From Pararhodospirillum photometricum DSM 122 (GTDB lineage Bacteria > Pseudomonadota > Alphaproteobacteria > Rhodospirillales > Rhodospirillaceae): a stretch of DNA of 8,577 bases. The position numbers were made by a program, and so were the translations under genes. The DNA is taken from the NCBI RefSeq assembly GCF_000284415.1, contig NC_017059.1, positions 956,766-965,342 on the forward strand, written 5' to 3'. Under the pieces are notes generated by a model. It ran no database searches. It was not told the origin of the DNA and worked only from the letters and a program-made list of their open reading frames with translations. This document shows, piece by piece, positions 6,622 through 8,577 of this stretch (the first letter of the stretch is position 1; every line of letters starts with the position of its first letter).

Positions 6622-8151
6622 TTACTTTTTTTTCCAGATCGGGGTGCCAGAGCCGGGCAGGCCATATTGGTCCCAGCGCCGGGTGACCTGCTCGATGACC
6701 TCATCGCCCATCCGCAGCACCTGTCCCCATTCCCGATGGGTTTCGGGCGGCAGTTTGTTGGTCGCATCCAAACCGATCTTGCCGCCCAGGCTACTCTCGG
6801 GGCTGGCGAAGTCGAGGTAGTCGATGGGGGTTCCCGTCACCACGGTAAGATCGCGACCCGGATCCATGCGCGTGGACAGGGCCCACATCACATCCTTCCA
6901 GTCGCGGGGATTGATGTCATCGTCCACGACAATGACGAACTTGGTATACATGAACTGGCGCAGGAAGGACCAGACCCCCATCATCACCCGCTTGGCATGG
7001 CCGGGATACGCCTTGCGCATGCTGACCACGGCAATGCGATAGCTACATCCCTCGGGCGGCAGCCAGAAATCAACGATTTCCGGGAACTGCTGGATGAGCA
7101 GCGGGATGAAGACCTCGTTGAGCGCCTCGGCCAGCACCGCCGGCTCATCGGGCGGGCGACCGGTGAAGGTCGAGAGATAAATGGGGTTGCGCCGCATGGT
7201 CACGGCGGAAATGCGAAACACCGGGAACGGTTCGACCGCGTTGTAATAGCCGGTATGATCGCCATAGGGCCCCTCGTCGCCGTACTCGTCGAGCATGACG
7301 TGGCCTTCCAGAACGATCTCGGCGGTGGCCGGCACCTTGAGAGGCACGCTCACGCAGTCGGCCAACTCCACCTTGCGCCCGCGCAGCAGGCCAGCGAACT
7401 GGTACTCGGAGAGGGTATCGGGCACCGGGGTGACGGCGGCCAGGATGGTCCCGGGATCGGCGCCAATCACCACCGCCGCCGGCAACGGCTCCTGGCGCTC
7501 GGCTTTCCAGCGCTGCCAGTGCTGGGCACCGCCGCGGTGCTTGAGCCAGCGCATCAAGGTGGTGTTTTTGCCGGTCACCTGCATGCGATAGATGCCGAGG
7601 TTAAAGGCATCCTCGCGCTTGGCGCCCGGCCCCTCGGCATGCGGCCCGCGTGTCACCACCAACGGCCACGTAATGAGCGGCGCCGGCTCGCCCGGCCAAC
7701 AGGTCTGGATGGGCAGGCGCGACAGGTCGATGTCGTCGCCCTTCCAGACGATTTCCTGACACGGCGGGCGCGAGACGGTGCGCGGCTTCATGGCCATGAC
7801 CGACCGGACCAGGGGCATCAGTTCCAGGGCATCGCGCAAGGCGGCGGGCGGCTCGGGCTGCTTGAGAAAGGCCAGGGTCTCGCCGACCTCGCGCAGTTGC
7901 TCCGGGGTGCGTTGCATGCCCAGCGCCACCCGCTCGACGGTGCCAAACAGGTTGACCAGCACCGGCATCGCATAAGGGGTGCCGTCGGGCCGGATCGGGT
8001 TTTCAAACAACACCGCCGGCCCCTGCTCGGCCAGCAGGCGGGTCTGGATTTCGGTCATTTCCAGATGGGGCGACACCGGCGCCGTGACCCGGACCAGAAG
8101 CCCTTTCGCCTCCAGCAAGGTCATGAATTCGCGCAGACTGTCATAGGGCAT
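6622..8151 (-). CDS. ubiD: UbiD, prenylated-FMN-dependent 4-hydroxy-3-polyprenylbenzoate decarboxylase
   Basis: UbiD removes the carboxyl group of the prenylated 4-hydroxybenzoate ring in ubiquinone synthesis, using prenyl-FMN supplied by UbiX (not in this window). The 509-residue product (E. coli 497) has every expected motif: [14 protein letters not shown] with N184, [13 protein letters not shown] with H205, [12 protein letters not shown] with E249 (the cofactor/metal-binding region), and [16 protein letters not shown] (about 288-303) in the catalytic region. Further on are [41 protein letters not shown] and [11 protein letters not shown]. The ATG at 8151 (MPYDSLREF) is the family-typical start and has GGAG 7 nt upstream. 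A GTG at 8193 would add 14 residues without a ribosome binding site. It acts in the same pathway as ubiTUV but is transcribed separately and in the opposite direction. Confidence 0.96.
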   Translation of the reverse strand: MPYDSLREFMTLLEAKGLLVRVTAPVSPHLEMTEIQTRLLAEQGPAVLFENPIRPDGTPYAMPVLVNLFGTVERVALGMQRTPEQLREVGETLAFLKQPEPPAALRDALELMPLVRSVMAMKPRTVSRPPCQEIVWKGDDIDLSRLPIQTCWPGEPAPLITWPLVVTRGPHAEGPGAKREDAFNLGIYRMQVTGKNTTLMRWLKHRGGAQHWQRWKAERQEPLPAAVVIGADPGTILAAVTPVPDTLSEYQFAGLLRGRKVELADCVSVPLKVPATAEIVLEGHVMLDEYGDEGPYGDHTGYYNAVEPFPVFRISAVTMRRNPIYLSTFTGRPPDEPAVLAEALNEVFIPLLIQQFPEIVDFWLPPEGCSYRIAVVSMRKAYPGHAKRVMMGVWSFLRQFMYTKFVIVVDDDINPRDWKDVMWALSTRMDPGRDLTVVTGTPIDYLDFASPESSLGGKIGLDATNKLPPETHREWGQVLRMGDEVIEQVTRRWDQYGLPGSGTPIWKKK

Positions 8152-8429
8152 GGAGGGACTCCAGAGCACGGGATCAACAAGCAATCTTGGCACTAAACGA
8201 CCCCCTGGCCCAAGCCGTCAAGCAGCCCCCTCCATTCCTGGGGCATGGCGTCGTCCGCGGAGTCAATGGGACCGGGGGGCTGGGGAGGCCGCGCCTTCCC
8301 CAGCCTTCCCTTTTGGACCTGCCTCCTGGACCCGCCGTCCTGGATCTGCGACCATAAACGCCCTATACGTCAACCGCCCGACGGGATGGCGAAACAAACA
8401 AACACCCACGATGCAAAGGGGGGGTGGAG
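8152..8429. other. Divergent intergenic region between ubiD and the right-end gene
   Basis: It must hold the promoters of ubiD (minus) and of the gene at 8430 (plus). Apart from the hairpin 8274-8314 nothing convincing was seen. A lone TATACG near 8365 could serve as a -10 for the right-hand gene, but no good -35 was found. Overlapping open frames on both strands have no ribosome binding site or recognisable product. Confidence 0.4.
8274..8314 (+). repeat. Terminator-like hairpin, copy 4, in a divergent intergenic region
   Basis: GGCTGGGGAGG (8278-8288) pairs with CCTTCCCCAGCC (8295-8305, with one G-U pair), followed by TTCCCTTTT on the plus strand. The tail is the same as in copy 3. The flank GGGACCG (8268-8274) is also shared with copy 3, where it lies on the minus strand. 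It lies between the start of ubiD (minus) and the start of the plus-strand gene at 8430, where no plus-strand gene ends, so a simple role as a gene terminator is unlikely. Confidence 0.75.
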
Positions 8430-8577
8430 ATGGGGACGGCGGATCTTCTACGAAATGCACTGCGCCAAGCGGGGCCGTTTCCGGCCAACAAACCCCGCTG
8501 GGATGATGACCCGGCGGACAGTCCAGAGGCCCCGGACCCCACCAACGACGCCCCAGCCGCTCCGCCGCCCTTGGGGG
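8430..8577 (+). CDS. N-terminus of an unidentified protein (3' part outside window)
   Basis: ATG 8430 follows a purine-rich AAAGGGGGGGTGGAG that can serve as ribosome binding site, and the frame is open for 49 codons to the window edge. The product begins MGTADLLRNALRQAGPFPAN, then KPRWDDDPAD and an acidic, Ala/Pro-rich stretch. This looks like a soluble N-terminal helix followed by a disordered linker. There is no signal peptide and no recognised domain. It is divergent from ubiD. I do not recognise the family. Confidence 0.5.
   Translation, partial: MGTADLLRNALRQAGPFPANKPRWDDDPADSPEAPDPTNDAPAAPPPLG

Noticed and set aside
8152..8193. GTG at 8193 as ubiD start
   Set aside because: No Shine-Dalgarno sequence, and the 14 added residues precede the family-typical MPYDSLREF start.
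6667..8196. Plus-strand open frame of about 509 codons opposite ubiD
   Set aside because: It is the antisense shadow of the ubiD codons, rich in His/Gly/Arg, and has no domain or start signal.
1..8577. tRNA, rRNA, CRISPR array, transposase or prophage genes
   Set aside because: Nothing resembling a tRNA cloverleaf, rRNA segment, regular spaced repeats or mobile-element protein was recognised by reading.

Overview
The window is a GC-rich (high GC at third codon positions) bacterial chromosome segment. Protein content and style point to an alphaproteobacterium of the Rhodospirillaceae type, plausibly a facultatively anaerobic or phototrophic purple bacterium. This is an inference from gene content; no rRNA or other taxonomic marker is present.

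Layout from left to right: (1) 1-253, minus strand, the N-terminus of a GAF-domain protein resembling NifA/AnfA-type sigma-54 activators, cut by the window edge. (2) 254-863, a divergent upstream region with a 27-bp dyad (335-361), a short signal-anchor/proline-rich reading frame with a strong ribosome binding site at 624, and a perfect 37-bp inverted repeat (727-763 / 800-836). (3) 864-3438, plus strand, ubiT-ubiU-ubiV, the oxygen-independent hydroxylation module of ubiquinone synthesis. UbiU and UbiV keep all four iron-sulfur cysteines each; ubiT appears to be broken by two +1 frame changes near its 5' end. (4) 3463-3500, a strong intrinsic terminator, then an AT-rich promoter region (3562-3597). 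(5) 3735-5849, plus strand, a membrane chemoreceptor. (6) 5900-6523, minus strand, a LysE/RhtB-type exporter. (7) 6622-8151, minus strand, ubiD, the prenyl-FMN-dependent decarboxylase of the same ubiquinone pathway. (8) 8152-8429, a divergent intergenic region, and 8430-8577, plus strand, the beginning of an unidentified gene cut by the edge.

The clearest biological theme is ubiquinone made without oxygen. UbiU/UbiV form the Fe-S hydroxylase pair, UbiT is the SCP2-type lipid-binding accessory factor, and UbiD removes the ring carboxylate; all four are within 7.3 kb, although a chemoreceptor and an exporter lie between ubiV and ubiD. The less expected features are structural: the perfect inverted repeat at the disturbed 5' end of ubiT, the two frame changes, and four copies of one stereotyped hairpin (core CTGGGGAGGC / GCCTCCCCAG with a T-rich tail). 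Three copies act plausibly as terminators; the fourth sits in a divergent promoter region where no gene needs it.
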